From positions 1-15,484 of the forward strand of contig JAZGAE010000053.1 in assembly GCA_036475545.1 (NCBI GenBank): DNA of 15,484 nt. Direction: 5' to 3'. Positions 8,038 to 14,860 of the stretch are shown here, one piece after another. Position 1 is the stretch's first letter. Every line of letters begins with the position of its first letter. Under the pieces are notes generated by a model that made no database searches, had not been told where the DNA came from, and worked only from the letters and a program-made list of their open reading frames with translations. The DNA is from JAZGAE01 sp036475545 (GTDB taxonomy: Bacteria; Pseudomonadota; Alphaproteobacteria; DATDPM01). The translations under genes were made by a program, and so were the position numbers.

Positions 8038-8379
8038 ATGATCGAGTCAGACACCGGCAGTTCTTCAATGGCCGCACTTGGTCCTACGATACGAGCGGCG
8101 GCATTGGCGGCGATGGCATTGGCGGCGGCGTTCTGGTTGCTGGCGGCGGTCTCCAGCGGCGATGCGGCGGCCGCGGGCGGCGCGGTTGAAACGGAAGCCG
8201 GGGCGGCGCCCGCCGGCGAGCCGGACGAGGGCGCGCCTGAGACGGGCCGCGAAGGCGATGAAGAGGCGGCCGAGGAGGCCGCAAGGCTGGATAGCGAGGC
8301 CCGGGAGCGCGCCGAAGACGTGCTCCTCGAGCTCGAGCAGCAACTCCAGGAGGAACTGGGGAAGGGGGCGGCGCCGTAA
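8038..8379 (+). CDS. short membrane-anchored or exported acidic protein, unknown function
   Basis: The product is 113 aa. GGGAGAGGAGG lies about 8-18 nt before the ATG. A hydrophobic Ala/Leu/Met helix (about residues 17-45) is either a signal peptide or an anchor, with possible cleavage near DAAAAGG. The rest is low complexity: Glu/Ala/Gly-rich and strongly acidic, ending in a likely helix or coiled coil (SEARERAEDVLLELEQQLQEELGKG). I do not recognise a family. It lies 59 bp after the AsmA gene and 57 bp before the Sel1/peptidoglycan-binding gene on the same strand, so an envelope role is a context-based guess. A second Met at residue 11 is an alternative start. Confidence 0.65.
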   Translation: MIESDTGSSSMAALGPTIRAAALAAMALAAAFWLLAAVSSGDAAAAGGAVETEAGAAPAGEPDEGAPETGREGDEEAAEEAARLDSEARERAEDVLLELEQQLQEELGKGAAP

Positions 8380-8436
8380 CATGCGGCCAAGCCGCGGCTC
8401 TGCCCCGGACTCCGGAGGGTCTGAGGAGACATCACG

Positions 8437-9906
8437 ATGAGACCTATCGTACTCGCGAGCCTTCTGTTATTGGCCCTCGCTTCGCCGGCCCACGCCGATT
8501 TCAGCTCGGCCCTCGCGGCTTACGAGCGCGGCGACTATGGGGCGGCGTTCCAGGAGTTCCGCGTGCTGGCGGACGAGGGCGACGCGGACAGCCAGTACAT
8601 GGTCGGCTACCTCTATGGGGTCGGCCGGGGCACGCCCCAGAGCTATGTGGATGCGCACAAGTGGTTCAACCTGGCCGCCTCGCAGGGCCGGCCCGGAGCG
8701 GTGAAGGCGCGCGACGACGTGGCCCGGCTCATGACCACCGACCAGATCGCCGAGGCTCAAGCCGAGGCGCGGGCGTGGCGGTCGATCACCACGACCACCG
8801 CCGCCGCGCGGCCCAAATGGGCGCCGCCGGAAGAGGGGGCCGCCTCGCGCTACGGCACCGCTCCGTCGCGGGAGACCGTGGCCGCGATCCAGCGCATGCT
8901 CGGCGAACTGGGCTACGACGCCGGCACCGCCGACGGGGTGGCGGGCGCCCAAACCCGACAGGCGATCCGGCAATACCAGGCGGCTGCGGGCTTGTCCGTC
9001 GATGGGCGGCCGTCGGACGCCGTGCACGCGCACCTGGCCGCCACCGTCGACGAGCGGCGGGCGGCGCGGCTCGGCCCCTCGCCAGTGCCGGGCGTGCCGG
9101 GCGAAGCGGACCGGACCCAGGAACTGGTGGACGAACTCTTGAGACTCGTCGAGACAGGAGAGCGCAGGCACGCGGCGCAGCCCTGGCTTCTGCGGGATTT
9201 GCGCGCACTCGGCGAGCGCTACCACTGGCCGTGGCGGGCGGAGCTGTTGCGGGACGATTTCCGCGACGGGGACTTCACCGCCAACCCGACCTGGACCGTG
9301 GCGGCAGGGAGGTTCGGGGTCGATTTCAACGTCGGCCTCAGAACGGTGGTGACCCCGCCTCCGGCCACCGCCGCCCGGCGCGAGCCCGAGGACCTCGGGG
9401 CCAGGATCCTGGGCACGATTCTGGAGAGGGTCATCCAGCCCGAGGGGCGGGAGGCGCGAACGCCCGCGCCGGACTACGCCGAGATCCACGTCGCCCGGGC
9501 GATCCCCAACGCCTTCGCGCTTCATGCCGAGCTGACGTCGCGGGCCGGCGCCGGGCGGCTCGAGATCGGCCCCTATCAGGGCGAGAGCCGCACGGTCGGC
9601 TACCGGCTCGTCTATACCCCGGGCGCGGAGCCGGGGCTCGCGCTGGTGCGGCTGTCGTCCTATGGAAGCGGCGTCATCGAGGCCCACCAACGCAGGGTCG
9701 AGCTCGAGGACCGGCGCGCGCACACGATTCTCTGGACCCGCGACGAGACCGGGACCATGGTCGTCGTGCTCGACGGCGAGGAAGTGATTCGAGCGACGGA
9801 CCGCGGGGTCATGGGCGCGTTCGACGGCTTGACCGTCCTCAACCGCGGCGGCGACTACGGGTTGCGGGAAATCGTCCTCTACGGCGCCGGCTCACACGCG
9901 CAGTGA
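8437..9906 (+). CDS. exported Sel1-repeat / peptidoglycan-binding protein with a C-terminal beta-rich domain
   Basis: The product is 489 aa. GAGGAG (8423-8428) gives good spacing to the ATG. Residues 1-20 form a signal peptide with probable cleavage at AHA/DF. Residues 23-100 resemble Sel1-like (TPR-type) repeats: AAYERGDYGAAFQEFRVLA, then SQYMVGYLYGVGRGTPQ and AHKWFNLAASQG. Residues 143-202 form a peptidoglycan-binding domain of the PG_binding_1 type: IQRMLGELGYDAGTADGVAG followed by TRQAIRQYQAAAGL. The remainder (about 272-489) is beta-rich with DDFRDGDF, GYRLVYTPG and ILWTRDETGTMVVVLDGEEV, resembling a jelly-roll LamG/DUF1080-like sandwich. Known: Sel1 repeats mediate protein contacts, and PG_binding_1 anchors to cell wall. 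Inferred: a periplasmic, wall-associated scaffold or glycan-binding protein. No catalytic motif is visible. Confidence 0.85.
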   Translation: MRPIVLASLLLLALASPAHADFSSALAAYERGDYGAAFQEFRVLADEGDADSQYMVGYLYGVGRGTPQSYVDAHKWFNLAASQGRPGAVKARDDVARLMTTDQIAEAQAEARAWRSITTTTAAARPKWAPPEEGAASRYGTAPSRETVAAIQRMLGELGYDAGTADGVAGAQTRQAIRQYQAAAGLSVDGRPSDAVHAHLAATVDERRAARLGPSPVPGVPGEADRTQELVDELLRLVETGERRHAAQPWLLRDLRALGERYHWPWRAELLRDDFRDGDFTANPTWTVAAGRFGVDFNVGLRTVVTPPPATAARREPEDLGARILGTILERVIQPEGREARTPAPDYAEIHVARAIPNAFALHAELTSRAGAGRLEIGPYQGESRTVGYRLVYTPGAEPGLALVRLSSYGSGVIEAHQRRVELEDRRAHTILWTRDETGTMVVVLDGEEVIRATDRGVMGAFDGLTVLNRGGDYGLREIVLYGAGSHAQ

Positions 9907-9909
9907 CCG

Positions 9910-9923
9910 GCGGCTGAGGCCGC
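9910..9923. terminator. hairpin between convergent genes, possible terminator
   Basis: GCGGC-TGAG-GCCGC forms a perfect 5-bp stem with a tetraloop just after the plus-strand stop. A larger alternative pairs CGGCGGC (9908-9914) with GCCGCCG (9939-9945), which reaches into the end of the minus-strand RHH gene. No T-run follows. Confidence 0.4.
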
Positions 9924-9935
9924 GGGCGGGGCGGG

Positions 9936-10163
9936 CTAGCCGCCGCCCTTGGCGCGAGCGCGGAAGAAGTCGAGGGCCGCGAGGCGCAGCGCGCTGGACA
10001 GGTTGCCGGCGCGCCCCTCGTCGATCTCGGCGACGAGCGCGTTGAGGGACTGCCCGCGCGCCGAGGCCATTTTCTTGAGCGCCTCCCAGAATTCGGGTTC
10101 CAGCGACACGCTGGTCCTGTGGCCCGCGATCACGACCGAATGTTTGCGGATGGCGGGCGGCAT
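9936..10163 (-). CDS. ribbon-helix-helix domain protein
   Basis: The product is 75 aa, starting MPPAIRKHSVVIAGHRTSVSL. Seen: a short beta strand (HRTSVSLEPEFWEAL) leads into two helices (EALKKMASARGQ, then LNALVAEIDEGR), and a third helix NLSSALRLAALDFFRAR closes the domain. This is the RHH_4-type arrangement, which usually acts as a dimeric DNA-binding or antitoxin-like fold. I chose the ATG at 10163 because the longer frame from 10325 runs into fumC and has no family resemblance. It lies 52 bp downstream of fumC on the same strand, so it is probably cotranscribed. The regulatory target is unknown, and no toxin gene is adjacent. Confidence 0.85.
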   Translation of the reverse strand: MPPAIRKHSVVIAGHRTSVSLEPEFWEALKKMASARGQSLNALVAEIDEGRAGNLSSALRLAALDFFRARAKGGG

Positions 10164-10215
10164 CGGCGTCTCGAGGATGGCCGGGCCTCGGGGTTCTACC
10201 GGGCGGCGCCCGCGG

Positions 10216-11619
<1,404 letters not shown>

Positions 11620-11692
11620 GGCTCAGCCCCTCAACGTTCGGTTCGCGCCTGGCTTTTACCACATGCGCCGCCGCCCCGCCTACCGAGTGCGG

Positions 11693-12049
11693 CTAGGAAC
11701 GGCGGCGCCGCTTCGGTTGGGCCTTGGCGCGGAGCGCGGCATCCAACGCCTTCCTGGCCCAGAGGCACAGGTCTTCCCCGTCCTCGAGCGCGTCCAAGGG
11801 CGCCTCCCAGTAAGGCATCGGAAAGGGCTTGCCCTTGACCAGGGGGCGGAACTGCGAGAGCCCGTTGGCCTCGAACTCGGGCGCGCTCATCCCGTCCGCC
11901 TTGAGGTAGAGCGTGTCGTCCGCGATCAGGCCGAACATGCGCCCGTCGAGGTAAAGCCCGAAGCCGCCGAACATCCGCTTGGCCGCGACCGGGCCGAGCG
12001 GCGACAAGAGGTCGAGGACGTGCTCGCAGAACTCGGGGGACGAGGCCAT
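11693..12049 (-). CDS. TfoX N-terminal domain protein
   Basis: The product is 118 aa. The N-terminal TfoX domain is clear: CEHVLDLLSPLGPVAAKRMFGG, then GLYLDGRMFGLIADDTLYLKAD and a C-terminal helix DGEDLCLWARKALDAALRAK, ending in a basic tail KRRRRS. Known: this domain makes up the N-terminal half of the gammaproteobacterial competence regulator TfoX/Sxy, but stand-alone copies are widespread in other bacteria with no established role. Calling it a competence regulator would be over-reach. GAGGG precedes the ATG. It starts 9 nt after the stop of the broken hydrolase, indicating cotranscription with sspB upstream. Confidence 0.9.
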   Translation of the reverse strand: MASSPEFCEHVLDLLSPLGPVAAKRMFGGFGLYLDGRMFGLIADDTLYLKADGMSAPEFEANGLSQFRPLVKGKPFPMPYWEAPLDALEDGEDLCLWARKALDAALRAKAQPKRRRRS

Positions 12050-12058
12050 GGCGGACCC

Positions 12059-12331
12059 TCAAAGTCCCGACAGGAACTCGGCAAGCTCCGCGAGCGCCTC
12101 GTCCCAGTTCTGGCGCTCGGTGCGGCCAGACGATTTGCGCGGCTTGGCGCCCGTGCGCCGCGCCGCCATGTAGGGGAACTCGAAGCGCGCCACGCCGAAG
12201 CGGTGGCGCGCCAGCCCCTCGGCGAAGAACGCCATGAAGGGGGAGTCCATGGGCGCGCCCGCGCCGTGCGCCAGCACCACAGTGAGCGGCGCCTCGTCAG
12301 GGCCGTCCAAGAGCATGGAGGCTGCCGCCAT
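12059..12331 (-). pseudogene. alpha/beta hydrolase (Tex30/KANL3-like) with an in-frame internal deletion
   Basis: The product is 90 aa, whereas the family is normally about 200-220 aa. Residues 1-59 are the family N-terminus: TVVLAHGAGAPMDSPFM then FGVARFEFPYMAARR. Residues 63-90 (KPRKSSGRTERQNWDEALAE to the stop) look like the family C-terminus, which normally follows the catalytic-His segment (GDHDLKPRK-type). The join is near residues 60-63, about 12143-12154 on the minus strand. The middle, with the nucleophile-Ser elbow, the acidic residue and the His, is absent, so hydrolase activity is not expected. The reading frame stays intact. It starts 12 nt after sspB and ends 9 nt before the TfoX gene. 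It may be a decayed gene, a real deletion allele or an assembly collapse. The family assignment rests on remembered motifs. Confidence 0.7.
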
Positions 12332-12343
12332 GCCGGCTGTCGG

Positions 12344-12844
12344 TCAGGACTTGCGGAAGGTGTCGAGGGCGATGACCTTGTCGCCGGAGCCGGCCGCTTC
12401 ACCGGTGGGCCCGGGCTCTCCTTCGCGCCCCGCCTCGCCTTGCTCGCCGGCGGGTTGCGTTGGCGGGCCGAGCAGCGTGCCGTCGGGCGCGGTCGCCTGG
12501 AGCTGGATGCCGAAGTTGACGGAAGGATCGACGAAGCGCGTGACGGCGGCAAGGGGCACTCTCAGGCGCTCCCCGACCTTGTTGAAGCACACCGTTACCG
12601 CGAACGCCTCGTCGTCCACCTCCAGCCCCCAGAACTGGTTTTGGAGGACGATGGTCATCTCATGGGGATGGCGGGCGCGGAGATGGTCGGGCAGGCTGGC
12701 GTCCGGATGGTCGGTGCGGAAAGCGATGAAGAAGTGATGGCGGCCGGGGAGACCGTGCTCCGCAACGCTTGCGAGGGCGTCGCGGACGACGCCGCGGAAG
12801 GCCCTCTGGACCATCTGGTCGTACTGGAGAAAGTGGTCGGCCAT
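12344..12844 (-). CDS. sspB: SspB, ClpXP protease adaptor for ssrA-tagged proteins
   Basis: The product is 166 aa. Known: SspB dimers bind ssrA-tagged or other substrates and tether them to ClpX through a C-terminal tail. Seen: the N-terminal helix MADHFLQYDQMVQRAFRGVV, then GRHHFFIAFRTDHPDASLPD and HEMTIVLQNQFWGLEV. FAVTVCFNKVGERLRVPLAAVTRF and DPSVNFGIQL follow, completing the alphaproteobacterial SspB substrate-binding domain. A flexible Gly/Glu/Pro-rich linker (about 127-156) leads to DKVIALDTFRKS, a ClpX-binding-type tail. The ATG at 12844 has no strong Shine-Dalgarno. It starts about 30 nt after the tmRNA coding piece on the same strand, with no evident terminator between, so it may share the ssrA promoter. 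Confidence 0.95.
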   Translation of the reverse strand: MADHFLQYDQMVQRAFRGVVRDALASVAEHGLPGRHHFFIAFRTDHPDASLPDHLRARHPHEMTIVLQNQFWGLEVDDEAFAVTVCFNKVGERLRVPLAAVTRFVDPSVNFGIQLQATAPDGTLLGPPTQPAGEQGEAGREGEPGPTGEAAGSGDKVIALDTFRKS

Positions 12845-12876
12845 GGAGCGGGCCTGCTGGCGGACGCGGGATGAAA

Positions 12877-13046
12877 GTGGGGGGCTTCTGTTGCCCGGCG
12901 CCCCCCGGGCCGCGCTTACTTAAGCGTGCTTAAGCAGCGAGTGCGAGTTGGTTATCGTTCGCACTTAAGGTTTGGCCCGATAACGGCGGTACCATGCCGG
13001 GCGAAAGTCGTACCTTTTCCACGCACGTCGATCCTGGTTCGCCCCC
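12877..13046 (-). ncRNA. ssrA: tmRNA coding piece
   Basis: This piece is about 170 nt. It begins with the acceptor strand GGGGGCG and a D-like segment AACCAGGATCGAC, close to the conserved tmRNA 5' sequence. An interlocked pseudoknot, the tag frame and a helix containing the stop codon (CTTAAGC/GCTTAAG, 12934-12919) follow. A GC-rich hairpin (GCCCGG 12910-12905 with CCGGGC 12898-12893) comes next, and its G-rich loop can pair with CCCCCC at 12884-12879. The 3' end is approximate. Confidence 0.88.
12930..12962 (-). CDS. ssrA: tmRNA proteolysis-tag reading frame (ANDNQLALAA)
   Basis: There are ten codons from the resume codon GCG (12962-12960) to TAA (12932-12930), with no start codon, as expected for a tmRNA tag. 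Translation is entered in trans after the nontemplated alanine, giving AANDNQLALAA. The AAND start matches the part of ssrA tags contacted by SspB, and the C-terminal ALAA is the usual ClpX/ClpA degron. Confidence 0.93.
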   Translation of the reverse strand, partial: ANDNQLALAA

Positions 13047-13079
13047 GTTGATCAGCCCGCCGCCCAAAGCGCGGGATTA
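13047..13079 (-). other. tmRNA intervening segment removed during maturation
   Basis: These 33 nt join the CCA end of the acceptor piece to the 5' end of the coding piece. They can form a hairpin (CCCGC with GCGGG). By analogy with other permuted tmRNAs this segment is excised, leaving two RNAs held together by base pairing. Confidence 0.75.
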
Positions 13080-13160
13080 TGGTGGAGGCGCCGGGTACTG
13101 CCCCCGGGTCCGCTACGGGTAGTAAGCAAGACGTTTATCGCCATAGCCGGTTTCCCGACA
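13080..13160 (-). ncRNA. ssrA: tmRNA acceptor piece
   Basis: This is the upstream piece of the permuted gene and carries the aminoacylated end. It holds a possible CGG-GAAA-CCG hairpin near its 5' end (about 13156-13147), a 5-bp T stem with loop GGCAGTA (13102-13096), the acceptor strand CGCCTCC, discriminator A and CCA (13082-13080). The 3' end is well defined. The 5' end is inferred from the -10 box at 13171-13166. Confidence 0.85.
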
Positions 13161-13165
13161 CGTTT

Positions 13166-13194
13166 AATATAAGGGCTGCGGGGCGTCGGTGAAA
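13166..13194 (-). promoter_or_regulatory. probable ssrA promoter
   Basis: The -10 TATATT (13171-13166, 5 of 6 consensus) stands out in GC-rich DNA. With a 17-nt spacer the -35 is TTTCAC (13194-13189), a poor match. Transcription would begin at about 13160, just before the GAAA-loop hairpin of the acceptor piece. It could drive ssrA and, by read-through, sspB and the genes behind it. Confidence 0.55.
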
Positions 13195-13356
13195 GACCCG
13201 CGATACAAGCAAAACGCGGCTTCGGTCGAACCGCCGGCTGCCTCGCCGTTTGGAAAGCCTCATGGCTGGTGGAGGGCGCGCGTTTCCGCTTGGTTCCGGC
13301 CCGCCGGCGCCTGTAGATTGGAGGCCCGACCGGACCGCCCGAGACGAAGACGCCCC
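13195..13356. other. gap between ssrA and thyX
   Basis: This 162-bp gap separates the divergent ssrA and thyX. The thyX frame is open upstream to a GTG at 13189, but its translation (Arg/Pro-rich, no family match) looks non-coding. A possible thyX promoter is listed separately. Confidence 0.5.
13290..13319 (+). promoter_or_regulatory. possible thyX promoter
   Basis: TTGGTT (13290-13295) and TAGATT (13314-13319) have an 18-nt spacer, giving a leader of about 30 nt before the thyX ATG. It is a partial consensus match only. Confidence 0.3.
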
Positions 13357-14298
13357 ATGGAACTGACGCCCGAGCAAGCCCAGGAGATCGACCGGCTGCG
13401 CGCCGAAAGCGCCGAATCCCGCCGGGTCACGGCGCCGGCCTTGGAGGAGATCCTCTACCAGGCGATCCCGGTGCTCGACCACGGCTTCGTGCGCGTCATC
13501 GACTACATGGGCGACGACGGCGCGGTGGTGCAGGCGGCGCGCGTCTCCTACGGCAAGGGCACCAGGGCCGTGAGCGAGGACCGCGGCCTCATCTTCTATC
13601 TCATGCGCCACCGCCACACGACGCCGTTCGAGATGTGCGAGATCAAGTTCCACGTCAAGCTGCCCATCTTCGTGGCGCGCCAGTGGATCCGCCACCGCAC
13701 CGCCAACGTCAACGAATACTCCGCGCGCTACTCGATCCTCGACAAGGAGTTCTACATCCCCGCGCCGGACGTGCTGGCGACCCAGTCGCACACCAACCGC
13801 CAGGGCCGCGAACAGCTGCTCGAAGGCGAGGAGGCCGCGCGCGTTCTGGAGCTGCTCCGCGGCGACGCCCAGCAGTGTTACGACCACTACCTGGAGATGC
13901 TGAACGAGGACGAGGACGGCAACGTCATCGACCCGGCGCGGAAGGGCCTCGCCCGCGAGCTCGCACGGATGGACCTGACGCTCAATACCTATACCCAGTG
14001 GTACTGGAAGATCGACCTCCACAACCTCATGCACTTCCTGTCGCTCCGGGTCGACCCCCACGCCCAATACGAGATCCGCGTCTACGCCGAGGCCATGCTG
14101 GACGTGATGAAGCGCTGGGTGCCGCTCACCCACGAGGCGTTCACCCGCTACCGCATGGGCGGCGCCTATCTCTCGGCGTCCGCGCTCGAGGTGGTGAAGC
14201 GCCTGATCGAGGGCGAGACCGTGAGTGCCGAGGAGAGCGGGCTCACCAAGCGCGAATGGCGCGAGCTCATGGCGGTGCTCGAGCGCAACGAGGGATAG
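13357..14298 (+). CDS. thyX: flavin-dependent thymidylate synthase
   Basis: This 313-aa enzyme makes dTMP from dUMP using FAD, NADPH and methylene-tetrahydrofolate. Seen: the ThyX signature RHRTANVNEYSARYS (residues 112-126, the RHR-x7-S motif), preceded by HTTPFEMCEIKFHVKLPIFV. The C-terminal region (NLMHFLSLRVDPHAQYEIR) is also typical. I chose the ATG at 13357 because residues from MELTPEQAQEIDRL onward look like a normal ThyX N-terminus, while the upstream extension does not. The Shine-Dalgarno is weak. Length is usual for alphaproteobacterial ThyX. It is divergent from ssrA and followed 35 bp later by an SRPBCC gene that may be cotranscribed. No thyA is visible here. Confidence 0.97.
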   Translation: MELTPEQAQEIDRLRAESAESRRVTAPALEEILYQAIPVLDHGFVRVIDYMGDDGAVVQAARVSYGKGTRAVSEDRGLIFYLMRHRHTTPFEMCEIKFHVKLPIFVARQWIRHRTANVNEYSARYSILDKEFYIPAPDVLATQSHTNRQGREQLLEGEEAARVLELLRGDAQQCYDHYLEMLNEDEDGNVIDPARKGLARELARMDLTLNTYTQWYWKIDLHNLMHFLSLRVDPHAQYEIRVYAEAMLDVMKRWVPLTHEAFTRYRMGGAYLSASALEVVKRLIEGETVSAEESGLTKREWRELMAVLERNEG

Positions 14299-14333
14299 CG
14301 GGGGCGGAACCGGGGCGAGGCGCGGCGGTAGGG

Positions 14334-14759
14334 ATGGCCCATGCGGAGAGGACCGTGGCGCTGGACGTGCCGGCGGAGCGGGTCTGGGATCTGGTAGGCC
14401 CGTTCGACGCGCTGCCCAAGCTGCATCCCGCGGTGCGCGCCTGCGAGCTAACCCGCGAGGAGGGGACCGGCGCCACGCTCAGGCGGATCCACTTGCACGA
14501 CGGCGGCCTCATCGTGAACCGGCTGGAGGAGAGGGACGACGGGGCGCGCTTCTACCGCTACACCATCGTCGAGAGCCCGTTCCCGGTCCGCGACTATGAT
14601 TGCCGGCTGGCCGTGCGCGAGAGGGGCCCCGAGTCTTGCGTCGTCGAATGGACGAGCGACTTCACGCCGGCGGGCGCGAGCGAGGCCGAGGTCGTCGAGC
14701 TTTTCGACGAAATGATGAAGGAAGGGCTCGACCGCGTGAAACAGGCGCTGCACGGCTGA
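14334..14759 (+). CDS. SRPBCC family protein (first of a homologous pair)
   Basis: The product is 141 aa. Known: the SRPBCC (START/Bet v1-like) fold forms a helix-grip cavity for hydrophobic ligands, and this polyketide-cyclase/dehydrase-like subfamily has no fixed reaction. Seen: an N-terminal strand and helix VALDVPAERVWDLVGPFDALPKLHPAV, the run GATLRRIHLHDGG, strands RFYRYTIVESPFPVRDYDCRL and CVVEWTSDFTP, then a long C-terminal helix ending in DRVKQALHG. It aligns without long gaps to the next gene. The ATG at 14334 has only a weak upstream GGTAGGG. It follows thyX by 35 bp and ends in a strong hairpin. No link to thymidylate synthesis is evident. Confidence 0.88.
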   Translation: MAHAERTVALDVPAERVWDLVGPFDALPKLHPAVRACELTREEGTGATLRRIHLHDGGLIVNRLEERDDGARFYRYTIVESPFPVRDYDCRLAVRERGPESCVVEWTSDFTPAGASEAEVVELFDEMMKEGLDRVKQALHG

Positions 14760-14785
14760 GCGGCCGGGATGACAAGCCGGTCGCT
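14759..14785 (+). terminator. strong hairpin after the first SRPBCC gene, candidate terminator
   Basis: AGCGGCCGG (14759-14767) pairs with CCGGTCGCT (14777-14785): 9 bp with one G-T wobble and a 9-nt loop. The stem begins inside the stop codon. No T-run follows, so it may terminate weakly or protect the 3' end of the RNA. Confidence 0.5.
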
Positions 14786-14860
14786 CATGGCTTAGAGTCG
14801 GCCGTAATCAGGCGCCGTCGGTCGGCGCGAGTGAACACACCGTGAAAGGGGGAAACCGCC

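Larger units (their letters stand above)
12877..13160 (-). ncRNA. ssrA: tmRNA, two-piece circularly permuted form
   Basis: tmRNA rescues stalled ribosomes and tags the nascent chain for proteolysis. On the minus strand the order is acceptor piece, intervening segment, coding piece, which is the permuted alphaproteobacterial order. The 5' acceptor strand GGGGGCG (13046-13040) pairs fully with CGCCTCC (13090-13084). The third pair is G-U, the alanyl-tRNA identity element, followed by discriminator A and encoded CCA (13082-13080). The T-arm is CCGGG/CCCGG (13107-13103 and 13095-13091). The tag frame (12962-12930) reads ANDNQLALAA-stop. A pseudoknot precedes the tag: GGTAC (13014-13010) with GTACC (12992-12988), interlocked with GCCCG (13002-12998) and CGGGC (12979-12975). 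Another follows near 12910-12879. The outer ends are estimates from structure and a -10 box. Confidence 0.93.

Noticed and set aside
5168..8077. A 969-codon open frame on the minus strand opposite the AsmA gene
   Set aside because: It is Arg/His/Gly/Leu-rich with no domain resemblance, as expected for a shadow frame in GC-rich DNA. The plus-strand frame has a strong ribosome site, a membrane anchor and AsmA motifs.
11693..12049. Naming the TfoX-domain protein as a competence regulator
   Set aside because: Only the N-terminal domain is present, and stand-alone copies have no established competence role.
12920..12933. TTAA-N6-TTAA, similar to a CtrA binding site
   Set aside because: CtrA sites have a 7-nt spacer, and these bases are explained by the stop codon and the helix after the tmRNA tag.
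12940..12965. Inverted repeat AGTGCGA ... TCGCACT, first read as an operator or terminator
   Set aside because: It falls inside the tmRNA tag frame and is part of that RNA.
13189..13356. N-terminal extension of ThyX from a GTG at 13189
   Set aside because: The translated segment is Arg/Pro-rich and unlike ThyX, and it overlaps the proposed ssrA promoter. The ATG at 13357 fits the family.
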